Source: Streptomyces sp. NBC_00536 (GTDB lineage: Bacteria; Actinomycetota; Actinomycetes; Streptomycetales; Streptomycetaceae). From it: a stretch of 64,000 nucleotides of DNA. Numbering within the stretch: position 1 is the first letter of the stretch; each line of letters begins with the position of its first letter. The stretch is from assembly GCF_036346295.1 (NCBI RefSeq), contig NZ_CP107819.1, positions 6,944,001-7,008,000 on the forward strand, read 5' to 3'. Below, one piece after another: positions 25,448 through 33,822 of this stretch. A model generated the notes under the pieces. It saw nothing but the letters and a program-made list of their open reading frames with translations. It made no database searches and was not told the DNA's origin. The translations under genes were made by a program, and so were the position numbers.

Positions 25448-26107
25448 ATGCCTGATCTTGATCCGCTGTACCTCGCCGCAGGCCCCCGGGTCGGGCTGCG
25501 GCGCATCCGGTCCGCCGACGGGCCCGAGTTCATCCGGCGCACCCGGGAGAGCCGCGAGCTGCACCGGCCGTGGCTGTTCCCGCCGGGGACGCCCGAGGAG
25601 TACGCGGCCTACGCGGCCCGGCTGACCGGCGCCGACGGCGCGGACGAAGCGCGCGCCGGGTTCCTGGTGTGCGAGCGCGACGGCGGCGCGATCGCCGGAT
25701 TCGTCAACGTGAACAACATCGTGCGCGGAGCGTTCCAGTGCGGGGCCCTGGGCTACGGGGCCTTCGCGCACGCCGCCGACCGGGGCCTGATGACGGAGGG
25801 AGTGGGCCTGCTGCTCCGGCACGCGCTGACCGGGCCGCCGACGGACGAGGCCGGCGGCCCGCACGGACCCGCCCCGCACGGCTCCGCCCCGCACGAACCC
25901 GGCCCCCGCGGGCTCGATCTGCACCGGCTGGAGGTCAATGTCCAGCCCGGCAACGCCGCCTCGATCGCGCTCGTCCGCCGCCTCGGCTTCCGCCTGGAGG
26001 GCCTCTCACCCGCCTTCCTGCGCGTCGACGGCGCCTGGCGCGACCATGAACGCTGGGCCATCACCCGGGAGATGCTCGACCCGGCGGTCCCGCATCACGC
26101 AGGATGA
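25448..26107 (+). CDS. GNAT acetyltransferase (RimJ/RimL type)
   Basis: A 219-residue N-acetyltransferase. The beginning, GLRRIRSADGPEFIRRTRESR, and the end, NVQPGNAASIALVRRLGF, follow the ribosomal-protein acetyltransferase pattern, with acetyl-CoA binding near DRGLMTEGVGLLLRHA. An unusual Gly/Pro/His-rich insert (HGPAPHGSAPHEPGPRG) separates the CoA helix from the next strand. It lies 26 bp after the S9 peptidase gene and four bases before the arginase-fold gene. Acetylation of amino groups on a peptide or amino acid is a plausible role. Confidence 0.85.
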   Translation: MPDLDPLYLAAGPRVGLRRIRSADGPEFIRRTRESRELHRPWLFPPGTPEEYAAYAARLTGADGADEARAGFLVCERDGGAIAGFVNVNNIVRGAFQCGALGYGAFAHAADRGLMTEGVGLLLRHALTGPPTDEAGGPHGPAPHGSAPHEPGPRGLDLHRLEVNVQPGNAASIALVRRLGFRLEGLSPAFLRVDGAWRDHERWAITREMLDPAVPHHAG

Positions 26108-26111
26108 GGGG

Positions 26112-27011
26112 ATGCGAACGATCGTGCTCCTCGACGCTCCGTCCAACCTGGGTCTGCGCCCACCCGCCCCCGGCGCCGTGCCCGGGGTCTACAAACTCGC
26201 CGGAGCGCTGCGCGAACAGGGCCTGCTGGCCCGGCTCGGCGCGCGCGACGGCGGGGTCGTCGTCCCGCCGCGCTACGACCGCGGTGACTGGCGCGAGGGC
26301 GACGGGGTCTTCCACGCCCCGGCCCTCGCCGCGTACACCGTCACCCTCGCCGACCGGATCGAAAAGCACCTGCGGGCCGGGGAGTTCCCGGTCGTCCTCG
26401 GCGGGGACTGCTCGATCCAGCTCGGCGCCTCCCTGGCCATGCGCCGGCTCGGCCGGTACGGGCTGGCCGCCATCGACGGCTCCGCCGACTTCCGCCACCC
26501 CGGGAACACGGCCGTCAACGGGCCCGTCGGGGCGGCCGGGGGCGAGGAGCTGGCGCTCGCCACCGGCCGCGGCCAGGCCGACCTGTCCGACATCGAGGGC
26601 CGCTCGCCGTACCTGCGGGACGAGGACGTACGGCTCTTCGGGCTGCGGGACGGCGACGCGGACCTCCCCGAACTGGCCGCCGCCGGGATCATGGCCGTCA
26701 CCGTCGGGCAGATCCGGGAGGCGGGGGCCGGGCCGGTGGCGCGGGTGGCGCTGGAGGGACTGCGCCCGCCGGTCACCGCCGGGTTCTGGGTGCACCTGGA
26801 CGCCGACGTCCTGGACCCGGGGGTGATGCCCGCCGTGGACAGCCCCGACGCGGGCGGACTGCTCCCCGACGAACTGGGCGAGCTGCTCGCCGTCCTCGTG
26901 AAGTCCCCGCGCTGCGTCGGGCTGAACGTCACCGTCTACGACCCGGACCTCGACCCGGACGCCAGTGCGGGCGCACTCCTCGCCGACCTGGTGGCCGGGG
27001 CCTTTGCGTAA
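26112..27011 (+). CDS. Arginase/agmatinase-fold protein lacking both metal histidines
   Basis: A 299-residue ureohydrolase-superfamily protein. The three family regions align: GGDCS (97-101) where enzymes have GGDHS, DGSAD (122-126) where they have DAHAD, and HLDADVLDP (229-236). The Asp ligands 122, 126, 230 and 232 remain, but the two histidines are Cys100 and Ser124. A normal two-manganese site seems impossible, so it may be inactive, use one metal, or do other chemistry. ATG 26112 follows GAGGGG. It is the last gene of the peptidase operon. Confidence 0.85.
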   Translation: MRTIVLLDAPSNLGLRPPAPGAVPGVYKLAGALREQGLLARLGARDGGVVVPPRYDRGDWREGDGVFHAPALAAYTVTLADRIEKHLRAGEFPVVLGGDCSIQLGASLAMRRLGRYGLAAIDGSADFRHPGNTAVNGPVGAAGGEELALATGRGQADLSDIEGRSPYLRDEDVRLFGLRDGDADLPELAAAGIMAVTVGQIREAGAGPVARVALEGLRPPVTAGFWVHLDADVLDPGVMPAVDSPDAGGLLPDELGELLAVLVKSPRCVGLNVTVYDPDLDPDASAGALLADLVAGAFA

Positions 27012-27076
27012 TCCTGACCGGGTGTGATCCGCCGCATGGCTGTGCTTCGGCCGCCGTGACGTGTTCCATTTCCCTC

Positions 27077-29047
27077 ATGGCCACGATCGTCCGACGTTCC
27101 GTACTGACGCTGCCCGCAGCCCCGTTGGGGCCCGAGAACCCGCTGCCCACCCTGGGCGGGCCCGCCGAGGTGCACGCCCTCGACGAGCGTTCCCAGGGCG
27201 GGCTGCCCCGCGAGATGGTCCGGCAGATCGGCTATGAACCGCTCAGATCGCTGCTTCCGGTGCGGGTGCTGGACGGCTACCAACGGGAGCGCGCGGAGAC
27301 CGAGTTCGACAGCATCGTCCTGGAGAACGCACACGTGCGGGTGACCGTGCTGCCCGGGCTCGGCGGCCGCGTGCACTCGATCGTCCACCTGCCCACCGGA
27401 CGCGAACTGCTCCACCGCAACCCGGTGTTCCAGCCCGCCGCCTTCGCCCTCAACGGCGCCTGGTTCTCCGGCGGCATCGAATGGAACATCGGCGCCACCG
27501 GGCACACCACCCTGTCCTGCGCCCCGCTGCACGCCGCGCTCGTCCCGGCGCCCGACGGCACCACCATGCTCCGCATGTGGGAGTGGGAGCGGCTGCGCGA
27601 CCTCCCCTTCCAGGTGGACCTGTGGCTGCCGGAGGACTCGGAGTTCCTCTACGTCGGCGTCCGGGTGCGCAATCCGCACGAGCGGGCCGCGCCCGTGTAC
27701 TGGTGGTCCAACACCGCCGTCCCCGAGGGCCCCGGCACCCGGGTGCTCGCCCCCGCCGACGAGGCCTGGCACTTCGGCTACGAGCGCGCGCTGCGCCGGA
27801 TCCCCGTACCGCGGTGGGAGGGTGCGGACCGGACGTACCCGCTGCGCGGCGAGTACCCCGCCGACTACTTCTACGAGGTGGCGGACGGGGACCGGCCCTG
27901 GATCGCCTCGCTCGACGACGCGGGGTACGGGCTGGCGCAGACCTCCACCGCCCGGCTGCGCGGGCGCAAGCTCTTCGTGTGGGGCGCCGGGCGGGGCGGG
28001 CGGCGCTGGCAGGAGTGGCTGACCGAGCCCGGCACCCCGGGGTACGCGGAGATCCAGGCCGGCCTCGCGCGGACCCAGCTGGAGCACGTACGCCTGGAGG
28101 CCGGGGCCGAGTTCAGCTGGCTGGAGGCGTACGGGCCGCTGGCCGCCGAGCCGGGAGCGGTGCACGGCGACGACTGGACGGCGGCCCGCGCCGAGGCCGG
28201 GCGGGCGCTGGAGGCGGCGCTGCCCCGGGAACGGGTGGACGCGGCGTACGAGGCGTGGCGGCCCTGCGCCGACCACGAACCGGGGGAGCGGCTGGCCACC
28301 GGGTCCGGCTGGGGCGCCCTGGAGGTGCTGTGCGGCGGGCACAAACTGCCCGGCACCCCCTTCGCCGAAGCGGACCTGGGCGAGGCCCAGGCGCCCTGGC
28401 TGGAACTGTGGCGCACGGGGGTGTTCCCGAGCCCGCGCCGGGTGGCCCCGCCCGGGCCCAGCCTGGTCGCCGCGCACTGGCGGGACATGCTGGAGACGGC
28501 CCCGGCGGACCCGCTCACCGAATACCACCTCGGGGTCGCCCAGTGGCACGCGGGCGATGTGGCCCAGGCGGTGCGCAGCTGGGAGCGCGGCCTGGCGCTG
28601 GCCCCCTCGCGCTGGCCGCTGCTGCGCTGCATGGCGGTCGCGGACCGGCTGGCGGGCGACCCGGAACGGGCGGCCGACCGGTACGCGGAGGCCTTCGCTG
28701 ACCTGGCCGAGGAGAGCCGGGGCGGCGCGGCCTGGACGGCCGCCGAGTCCGCGCTGGGCCGGGAGGCGATGACCGCGCTGCTGGCGGCGGGCCGCCCGGG
28801 CGCGGCCCGCGCGGTCTGGGAGCGGCTGCGGCCCTCGCTGCGCGAACAGGGCCGGTTCCTGCTGCTGGCCGCCCGGATGCTCGCGGCGGAGGGCCATGTG
28901 GGCGCCGCGCTGCGGGTGTTCGAGGAGGGCTTCGAGGTGGCGGACCTCCGGGAGGGGGACGAGGCCCTGGGCGAGGTGTGGTCGTCCCTGACCGACCGCC
29001 CGCTGCCCCGGCGCTACGACTTCCGGATGCGGCCGCCGCGGGGCTGA
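27077..29047 (+). CDS. DUF5107 and TPR-repeat protein
   Basis: A 656-residue cytoplasmic protein. The first 300 residues match the DUF5107 pattern as I recall it: LPGLGGRVHSIVHLPTGREL, then SGGIEWNIGATGHT and YWWSNTAVPE, a galactose-mutarotase-like beta fold. The last 250 residues are helical TPR-like units (YHLGVAQWHAGDVAQAVRSW and others). The family is thought to act on sugars, but no activity is established that I know of. ATG 27077 gives a sensible N-terminus. It is 65 bp after the arginase-fold gene and may be the end of that operon. Confidence 0.8.
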   Translation: MATIVRRSVLTLPAAPLGPENPLPTLGGPAEVHALDERSQGGLPREMVRQIGYEPLRSLLPVRVLDGYQRERAETEFDSIVLENAHVRVTVLPGLGGRVHSIVHLPTGRELLHRNPVFQPAAFALNGAWFSGGIEWNIGATGHTTLSCAPLHAALVPAPDGTTMLRMWEWERLRDLPFQVDLWLPEDSEFLYVGVRVRNPHERAAPVYWWSNTAVPEGPGTRVLAPADEAWHFGYERALRRIPVPRWEGADRTYPLRGEYPADYFYEVADGDRPWIASLDDAGYGLAQTSTARLRGRKLFVWGAGRGGRRWQEWLTEPGTPGYAEIQAGLARTQLEHVRLEAGAEFSWLEAYGPLAAEPGAVHGDDWTAARAEAGRALEAALPRERVDAAYEAWRPCADHEPGERLATGSGWGALEVLCGGHKLPGTPFAEADLGEAQAPWLELWRTGVFPSPRRVAPPGPSLVAAHWRDMLETAPADPLTEYHLGVAQWHAGDVAQAVRSWERGLALAPSRWPLLRCMAVADRLAGDPERAADRYAEAFADLAEESRGGAAWTAAESALGREAMTALLAAGRPGAARAVWERLRPSLREQGRFLLLAARMLAAEGHVGAALRVFEEGFEVADLREGDEALGEVWSSLTDRPLPRRYDFRMRPPRG

Positions 29048-29160
29048 GGGGTGCGGCGGCCCCGGCGGTGACGGCCGCCGCCGCGCCCGCCGGGGCCGCC
29101 CCGGGGGGGACGATCGCTCGCCCCCGGGGCCGCCGGACGCAGCCGTCCTCGCGCGCGGCC

Positions 29161-29305
29161 CGGCTTGCCCTCCGGGGGTGCCTCAAACGCCGACGGGGCT
29201 GATTTCCCCCGGGATGACCGGAGCGACCACCGCGTCTGGCCGGGGCCACCGTGTCCGGCGGGGTCATTCAGCCCCGCCGGCGTTTGAGGCGCCGCCGGAG
29301 GCACA
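29161..29305. repeat. Inverted pair of GGCGTTTGAGG elements between convergent genes
   Basis: The left copy (29161-29208, minus) and right copy (29264-29305, plus) share CAGCCCCG(T/C)CGGCGTTTGAGGC and the following GGAGG block. The 375-bp gap between the DUF5107 and methyltransferase stops contains these copies plus Gly/Ala-codon-like G/C repeats (GGCCACCGGGGCCACC near 29390), and no gene. A transcript from either side could fold into a long stem, so bidirectional transcript ending is a reasonable guess. Confidence 0.6.
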
Positions 29306-29422
29306 CCTCGGCGCAGCCATCGCCTCCGGCCGGCCCTCACATTCCCCCGGCCACCGCTGGGAGGTGCCCCCGGGGCAGGCCGGATTGGCCACCGGGGCCA
29401 CCGGGGCCACCGCGGCGGCCGG

Positions 29423-30250
29423 TCACGCCCGGCACAGGATCTCGCCGTTCAGGACCGAGAACCAGGCGTCCGGCTCCCGGCCCCAGGCGCGCCACGCGTC
29501 GGCGGCCGCCGTCAGCCCGGCGGCCGTGGTGTGGCCGCCCTCCGTGGCGGCGCGGGCGTACGAGGACGCCGTCGTACGGTCCGCCCACAGCCCGCTCCAC
29601 CAGGCCACCTCGTCCGGCGTCGCGTAACACCACGCGGTGGCCGTCGCCGTGATCTCGCCGAACCCGGCCGCCTTCGCCCAGGACAGCAGGCGCCGCCCGG
29701 CGTCCGGCTCGCCGCCGTTGGCGCGGGCCACCCGCCGGTACAGGTCCTGCCAGTCGTCCAGGCCGGGCACCTGCGGGAACCAGGTCATCGCCGCGTAGTC
29801 GGCGTCGCGCACGGCGACGATCCCGCCGGGCCGGCACACGCGCCGCATCTCGCGCAGCGCCCGGACCGGGTCGCCCACGTGCTGCAGCACCTGGTGGGCG
29901 TGGACGACGTCGAAGGAGTCGTCCGGGAAGTCCAGCGCGTGCACGTCGGCGGTGGCGAACTCGATGCCGTGCAGGCCGCGTTCCTCCGCGTACTGCCGGG
30001 CCCGGTCGACGACGTCCGCGGCGGCGTCCACGGCGGTGACCCGCCCCGGGGCGACCAGCTCGGCCAGGTCGGCGGTGATCGTGCCCGGTCCGCAGCCCAC
30101 GTCCAGCAGGTCCATGCCCGGGCGCAGCGCGCCGGTCAGGTAGGCGGCCGAGTTCGCGGCGGTGCGCCAGCGGTGCGAGCGCAGGACCGACTCGTGGTGC
30201 CCGTGGGTGTAGACGGCGGTCTCGTGGGCGGTCTCGGGTGCGCTTTCCAT
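29423..30250 (-). CDS. Class I SAM-dependent methyltransferase
   Basis: A 275-residue methyltransferase. The SAM-binding motif I is LLDVGCGPGTITADLAEL, followed by the acidic AVDAA, the ATADVHALDFPDDSFD segment and HVGDPVRALREMRRVCRPGG. It is of the UbiE/Methyltransf_11 type; substrate unknown. The ATG at 30250 follows GAGGAG at eight bases. The gene is divergent from the TIGR03086 gene. Confidence 0.88.
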   Translation of the reverse strand: MESAPETAHETAVYTHGHHESVLRSHRWRTAANSAAYLTGALRPGMDLLDVGCGPGTITADLAELVAPGRVTAVDAAADVVDRARQYAEERGLHGIEFATADVHALDFPDDSFDVVHAHQVLQHVGDPVRALREMRRVCRPGGIVAVRDADYAAMTWFPQVPGLDDWQDLYRRVARANGGEPDAGRRLLSWAKAAGFGEITATATAWCYATPDEVAWWSGLWADRTTASSYARAATEGGHTTAAGLTAAADAWRAWGREPDAWFSVLNGEILCRA

Positions 30251-30453
30251 GGCGGTGACTCCTCGTCGTCGAAGGGTGTCGAAGCGGTGTCATCACGGTA
30301 GAGGATCATGTCGGGATATGAGATATGCGTATCGGAATGTGGACATCCCCCTTGTGGGGAAAGAGGGTTGGGCGGTCGGGTAGCCGGGGAAACGAAGCGC
30401 GAGGACAGTGGGCCGCAGGAGGCGGAGCGCCTTGCGAGAGGACGGTGGGACCG

Positions 30454-31038
30454 GTGGGAGAACATCGGCCGGACACGCTGCTGGACCAGCACGCGAAGGC
30501 CCTGGAACTCTTCGGCGCGTACGTGCGCCGGGTCGCCGACGGCCAGTGGGACGACCCGACCCCCTGCACCGAGTGGACCGTGCGGGAACTGGTCAACCAC
30601 GTCACCGGTGAGCAGCTCTGGATCCCGCCGCTGGTGACCGAGGGGCGGACCGTGGAGGAGGTCGGCGACGCGTTCTCCGGCGACGTGCTCGGCGCGGACC
30701 CGGGCGCCGCCTGGGGCCTGGCCGCGGCCGCCGCCCACGCCGCCTTCACGGCCCCCGGGGCCCTGGAGCGGACCGTGGCGCTCTCCTACGGGCCCACGCG
30801 CGGGTCGGCGTACTGCTCCGAGCTGACCGCCGACTGCGTCGTGCACGCCTGGGACCTGGCGCGGGGCATCGGGGCCGACGACCGGCTCCCGGACGGCCTG
30901 GTGGAGTTCTCGATCAAAGAGGTGATGCCCTACGCCGACACGCTCGCGGCGAGCGGGGCGTACGCCGCGGCGCTGGACGTGTCGGCGGGCGCGGACGCGC
31001 AGACCCGGCTGCTGGCGCTCGTCGGGCGCGCGGGCTGA
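30454..31038 (+). CDS. TIGR03086-family metal-binding (DinB/mycothiol-type) protein
   Basis: A 194-residue helical protein with the hallmark WDDPTPCTEWTVRELVNHVTG, plus the C-terminal LTADCVVHAWDLARGIG. These place it with TIGR03086 and mycothiol-dependent maleylpyruvate isomerase N-terminal domains, which coordinate a metal through three His. The reaction is unknown. I chose GTG 30454 (VGEHRPD); the frame is open to an ATG at 30325, but the extra residues are Arg/Gly-rich. The divergent gap upstream is unusually A/T-rich (ATATGAGATATGCGTATC near 30320) and probably holds promoters for both genes. Confidence 0.75.
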   Translation: MGEHRPDTLLDQHAKALELFGAYVRRVADGQWDDPTPCTEWTVRELVNHVTGEQLWIPPLVTEGRTVEEVGDAFSGDVLGADPGAAWGLAAAAAHAAFTAPGALERTVALSYGPTRGSAYCSELTADCVVHAWDLARGIGADDRLPDGLVEFSIKEVMPYADTLAASGAYAAALDVSAGADAQTRLLALVGRAG

Positions 31039-31173
31039 CCTGCGGGCCGGCGCGGGGGCGAGGCGCGCGCGATACATGCGACCGCCATATAAGCGGCAGA
31101 TCGGATCAGAGAACCGTATAAAGGTCGGGTCAGCGGTGTCGGCCAGAGGCCGGACGGACAGCCGGACGGACGG

Positions 31174-32421
31174 ATGGAAGCGGTGGTGCAGGCGGTGGCG
31201 GGGATGCGGCGCACGGCGGCAGAAGGACGCGGCCCGGTCCGGTACGGGCCCCCGGCCCCGGAACCGGGCCTGCCCGTGCTGCCCGAACTCACCGCCGTCC
31301 TCGCGGCCGCCGCGGGCCGCTCCGCCCCCGAACCCCCGGGCGGCGGCGCGGCCGTCCGCGAGGCCGCCTGCCGCCACTGGGCCCGGCGCGGCCTGCCCGC
31401 CGAACCGGACGCCGTGGCCGCCGGACCGGGCGCGCCCGCACTGCTGCTCGCGCTGCTCGGCGCGTACGGCGGCGACGTGCTGCTGCCCCGCCCCTGTCCC
31501 GCCTGGTGGACCCCGCAGGTCCGGCTGCTGGGACGGCGCGCCTACCACGTGCCCACCCCCGCGGAATGCGGCGGCGTGCCCGATCCCTACGCCCTGCTGG
31601 AGACCGTGCGCCGGGTGCGCGCCGAGGGCGGCGACCCCCGCGTGCTGCTCCTGTCGGTGGCCGACGACCCCACCGCGACCGTGCCGCCGCCGGAGGTCCT
31701 GCGCGAGGCGTGCGAGGCCGCGGAGTCCGCCGGACTGTTCGTGGTCAGCGACGAGACCTGGCGCGACACCCTGCACCGGCCGCACCAGGACGCCGTCCTC
31801 AGCCCCGCCGAAATGCTGCCCGAACAGGCCGCCGTGCTGCTCGATCTCTCCGGCGCGCTGCTGCCGGGCGGGTGGCCCGCGGCCGTCGTCCGCTTCCCCG
31901 GCACCGCCCGCGGCACCTGGCTGCGCGCCCGTACGCTCGACGTCCTCACCGCCACCGGTGCGCTCGTCGCGGGCCCCGTCGCCGTGGCCGCCGCGCACGC
32001 CCTGGACGAACCCGCGGCCGTCGTCGCCCGCGGCCGCTCCGCCGCCGCCCTGCACGCGGCGGTGGCCGCGGCCGCGCACCGGGAGCTGCTCGCCGTCGGA
32101 GCCTTGGCCCGGCCCCCGCGCGCCGGCCGCCACCTCTACGCCGACCTGGGCCCGCTGCGCGCCGGACTCGCCCGGCACGGCGTCGGCGACGCCATGGAGC
32201 TGGAGGACTACCTGGGCACCCGGCTCGGCGCCCCCGCCCCCGGCGGCCAGCGGTTCGACGACGAACTGGGCGCGCTGCGCTTCCGGTTGTCGACCGGCCC
32301 GCTGCTGGGCGCCACCCCGGAGGAGCGGCTGGCCGCGCTGCTGGCCCCGGACCCCCTCGAACTGCCGCACGTACGGCGCTCCCTGGACCGGCTGGGGTCG
32401 GTGCTCGCCGACCTGGCCTGA
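31174..32421 (+). CDS. Aminotransferase-fold protein with no lysine
   Basis: A 415-residue protein with a fold-type I aminotransferase layout: APALLLALLGAYGGDVLLPRPCPAWW, then VVSDETWRD (Asp193, which would contact the PLP nitrogen) and DLSGALLPGGWPAA. The position of the PLP-binding lysine (usually SLSK) is Gly227. I find no lysine anywhere in the protein, so it cannot form the internal aldimine. It may be a non-catalytic relative or use PLP or another ligand non-covalently. An A/T-rich promoter-like region (31085-31125) precedes it. The ATG lacks a clear ribosome site. Confidence 0.75.
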   Translation: MEAVVQAVAGMRRTAAEGRGPVRYGPPAPEPGLPVLPELTAVLAAAAGRSAPEPPGGGAAVREAACRHWARRGLPAEPDAVAAGPGAPALLLALLGAYGGDVLLPRPCPAWWTPQVRLLGRRAYHVPTPAECGGVPDPYALLETVRRVRAEGGDPRVLLLSVADDPTATVPPPEVLREACEAAESAGLFVVSDETWRDTLHRPHQDAVLSPAEMLPEQAAVLLDLSGALLPGGWPAAVVRFPGTARGTWLRARTLDVLTATGALVAGPVAVAAAHALDEPAAVVARGRSAAALHAAVAAAAHRELLAVGALARPPRAGRHLYADLGPLRAGLARHGVGDAMELEDYLGTRLGAPAPGGQRFDDELGALRFRLSTGPLLGATPEERLAALLAPDPLELPHVRRSLDRLGSVLADLA

Positions 32422-32482
32422 CCCGACCCGGCCCGCCCTGCCCGCCCTGACCCCCGAAGTGCCGGTGAACGGAGAGTTCTTG

Positions 32483-33559
32483 ATGAGGGATCAGACGGAG
32501 CGCCGCGCACCCGTCCCCGCTGCGGCTGCGGCTCCGCCCGCGGCCGTGGACCGGCCGGGCGCCCGCACGGCGTCCGGCGGGCGCGGTGCCGCCCGCCGGG
32601 GCGGGGCGCGGCCGCTCGGGGAGGTGCGGCGCTGGCCGCGCTCCTTCGCCGACCGGCTGACCACCCCGCTGCCCGGGCTGCGCGCCTTCGCGCGGCTCGC
32701 GCGGGAGGGGGCGCTGCGGCCAGGTCCCGAGGGGCTGCTGGGGATCCCCGACCTGCCCTACGAGCCCGGCCCGCTGCCCGCCGCCGCCCCCGGCACCGTC
32801 GCCGTCACCTGGGCCGGGCACGCCAGCTGGGTGCTGCGCCTGGGCGGGCTGACCGTGCTCACCGACCCGGTCTGGTCCCGCCGGATCCTCGGCACCCCCG
32901 CCCGGCTGACCGCCGTCGGGGTGCGCTGGGCGGACCTCCCGCCCGTCGACGCCGTCGTGATCAGCCACAACCACTACGACCACCTGGACGCGGCCACGCT
33001 CAAACGGCTGCCCCGGCACACCGCCCTGTTCGTCCCGGCGGGGCTCGCCCGCTGGTGCCGCCGCCGCGGTTTCACCCGGGTCACCGAGCTGGACTGGTGG
33101 GAATCCGCCGAACTGGGCGGCGTACGCTTCGACTTCGTCCCCGCCCACCACTGGTCCAAACGCTCCCTGCTGGACACCTGCCGGACGCTGTGGGGCGGCT
33201 GGGTCCTCACCGACCTCGCCGCCGGCAAGAAGGTCTACTTCGCGGGCGACACGGGCTACGGGCACTGGTTCGGCGAGATCGGCCGCCGCCACCCCGGCAT
33301 CGACCTGGCCCTGCTGCCGATCGGCGCCTACGCCCCGCGCTGGTGGCTGCGCGACGTGCACGCCGATCCGGAGGAGGCGGTACGGGCGTGCCGCGACCTC
33401 GGGGCCCGGCGGATGGCCCCGATGCACTGGGCCACCTTCGTCCTCTCCGCCGAACCGGTCCTGGAGCCGCTGCTGCGCGCCCGCGCCGCCTGGAGCCGCG
33501 CCGCCCTGCCCCGGGAGGACCTCTGGGACCTGGCGATCGGTGCCTCGCGCACGTTCTAG
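32483..33559 (+). CDS. Metallo-beta-lactamase-fold hydrolase (NAPE-PLD/RomA type)
   Basis: A 358-residue hydrolase with the zinc motif SHNHYDHLD, upstream TWAGHASWVLRLGG, and later ligands in VPAHHWSKR and FAGDTGYGH. The Trp-rich pattern and length fit the N-acylphosphatidylethanolamine phospholipase D-like group. The N-terminus has about 45 disordered Ala/Arg-rich residues. ATG 32483 has GGAGAG six bases upstream. It starts 61 bp after the aminotransferase-fold gene. Confidence 0.87.
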   Translation: MRDQTERRAPVPAAAAAPPAAVDRPGARTASGGRGAARRGGARPLGEVRRWPRSFADRLTTPLPGLRAFARLAREGALRPGPEGLLGIPDLPYEPGPLPAAAPGTVAVTWAGHASWVLRLGGLTVLTDPVWSRRILGTPARLTAVGVRWADLPPVDAVVISHNHYDHLDAATLKRLPRHTALFVPAGLARWCRRRGFTRVTELDWWESAELGGVRFDFVPAHHWSKRSLLDTCRTLWGGWVLTDLAAGKKVYFAGDTGYGHWFGEIGRRHPGIDLALLPIGAYAPRWWLRDVHADPEEAVRACRDLGARRMAPMHWATFVLSAEPVLEPLLRARAAWSRAALPREDLWDLAIGASRTF

Positions 33560-33635
33560 GCCGGTGCGGAGCGGCCGCCGAGCGGCCCAGTGCCGTGGCC
33601 CGGGGGCTTGCGGGGGCGCGGTGTCCGGTGCGGCG

Positions 33636-33822
33636 CACCTGCCTCCGGCGGGCCCTCAGTCGCCGGGCGGGCTGAAGGTGGCGGGGCGGGCTTGAGGGTG
33701 GCGCTCCTCGCCCTCAATCGCCGGGCGGGCTGAGGGTGGCGGGGCGGGCTGAAGGTGGCCGGGCGGGCTGAAGGTGGCGCTCCTCGCCCTCAGTGGCCGG
33801 GCGGGCTGGTGGTGGCGCCCCT
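33636..33822. repeat. Tandem CCGGGCGGGCTGA-type repeats at a convergent gene end
   Basis: Units of roughly 18-20 bp, CGGGCGGGCTGA(A/G)GGTGGC, recur about seven times. A longer unit beginning GTGGCGCTCCTCGCCCTCA occurs near 33696 and again near 33773. The array runs into the 3' end of the dedA gene and supplies its TGA stop and last codons. It lies between convergent genes; no separate gene is present. Confidence 0.6.

Noticed and set aside
29045..29420. Possible small genes in the G/C-rich gap after the DUF5107 gene
   Set aside because: Frames are Pro/Arg/Gly-rich and made mostly of dispersed repeat sequence.
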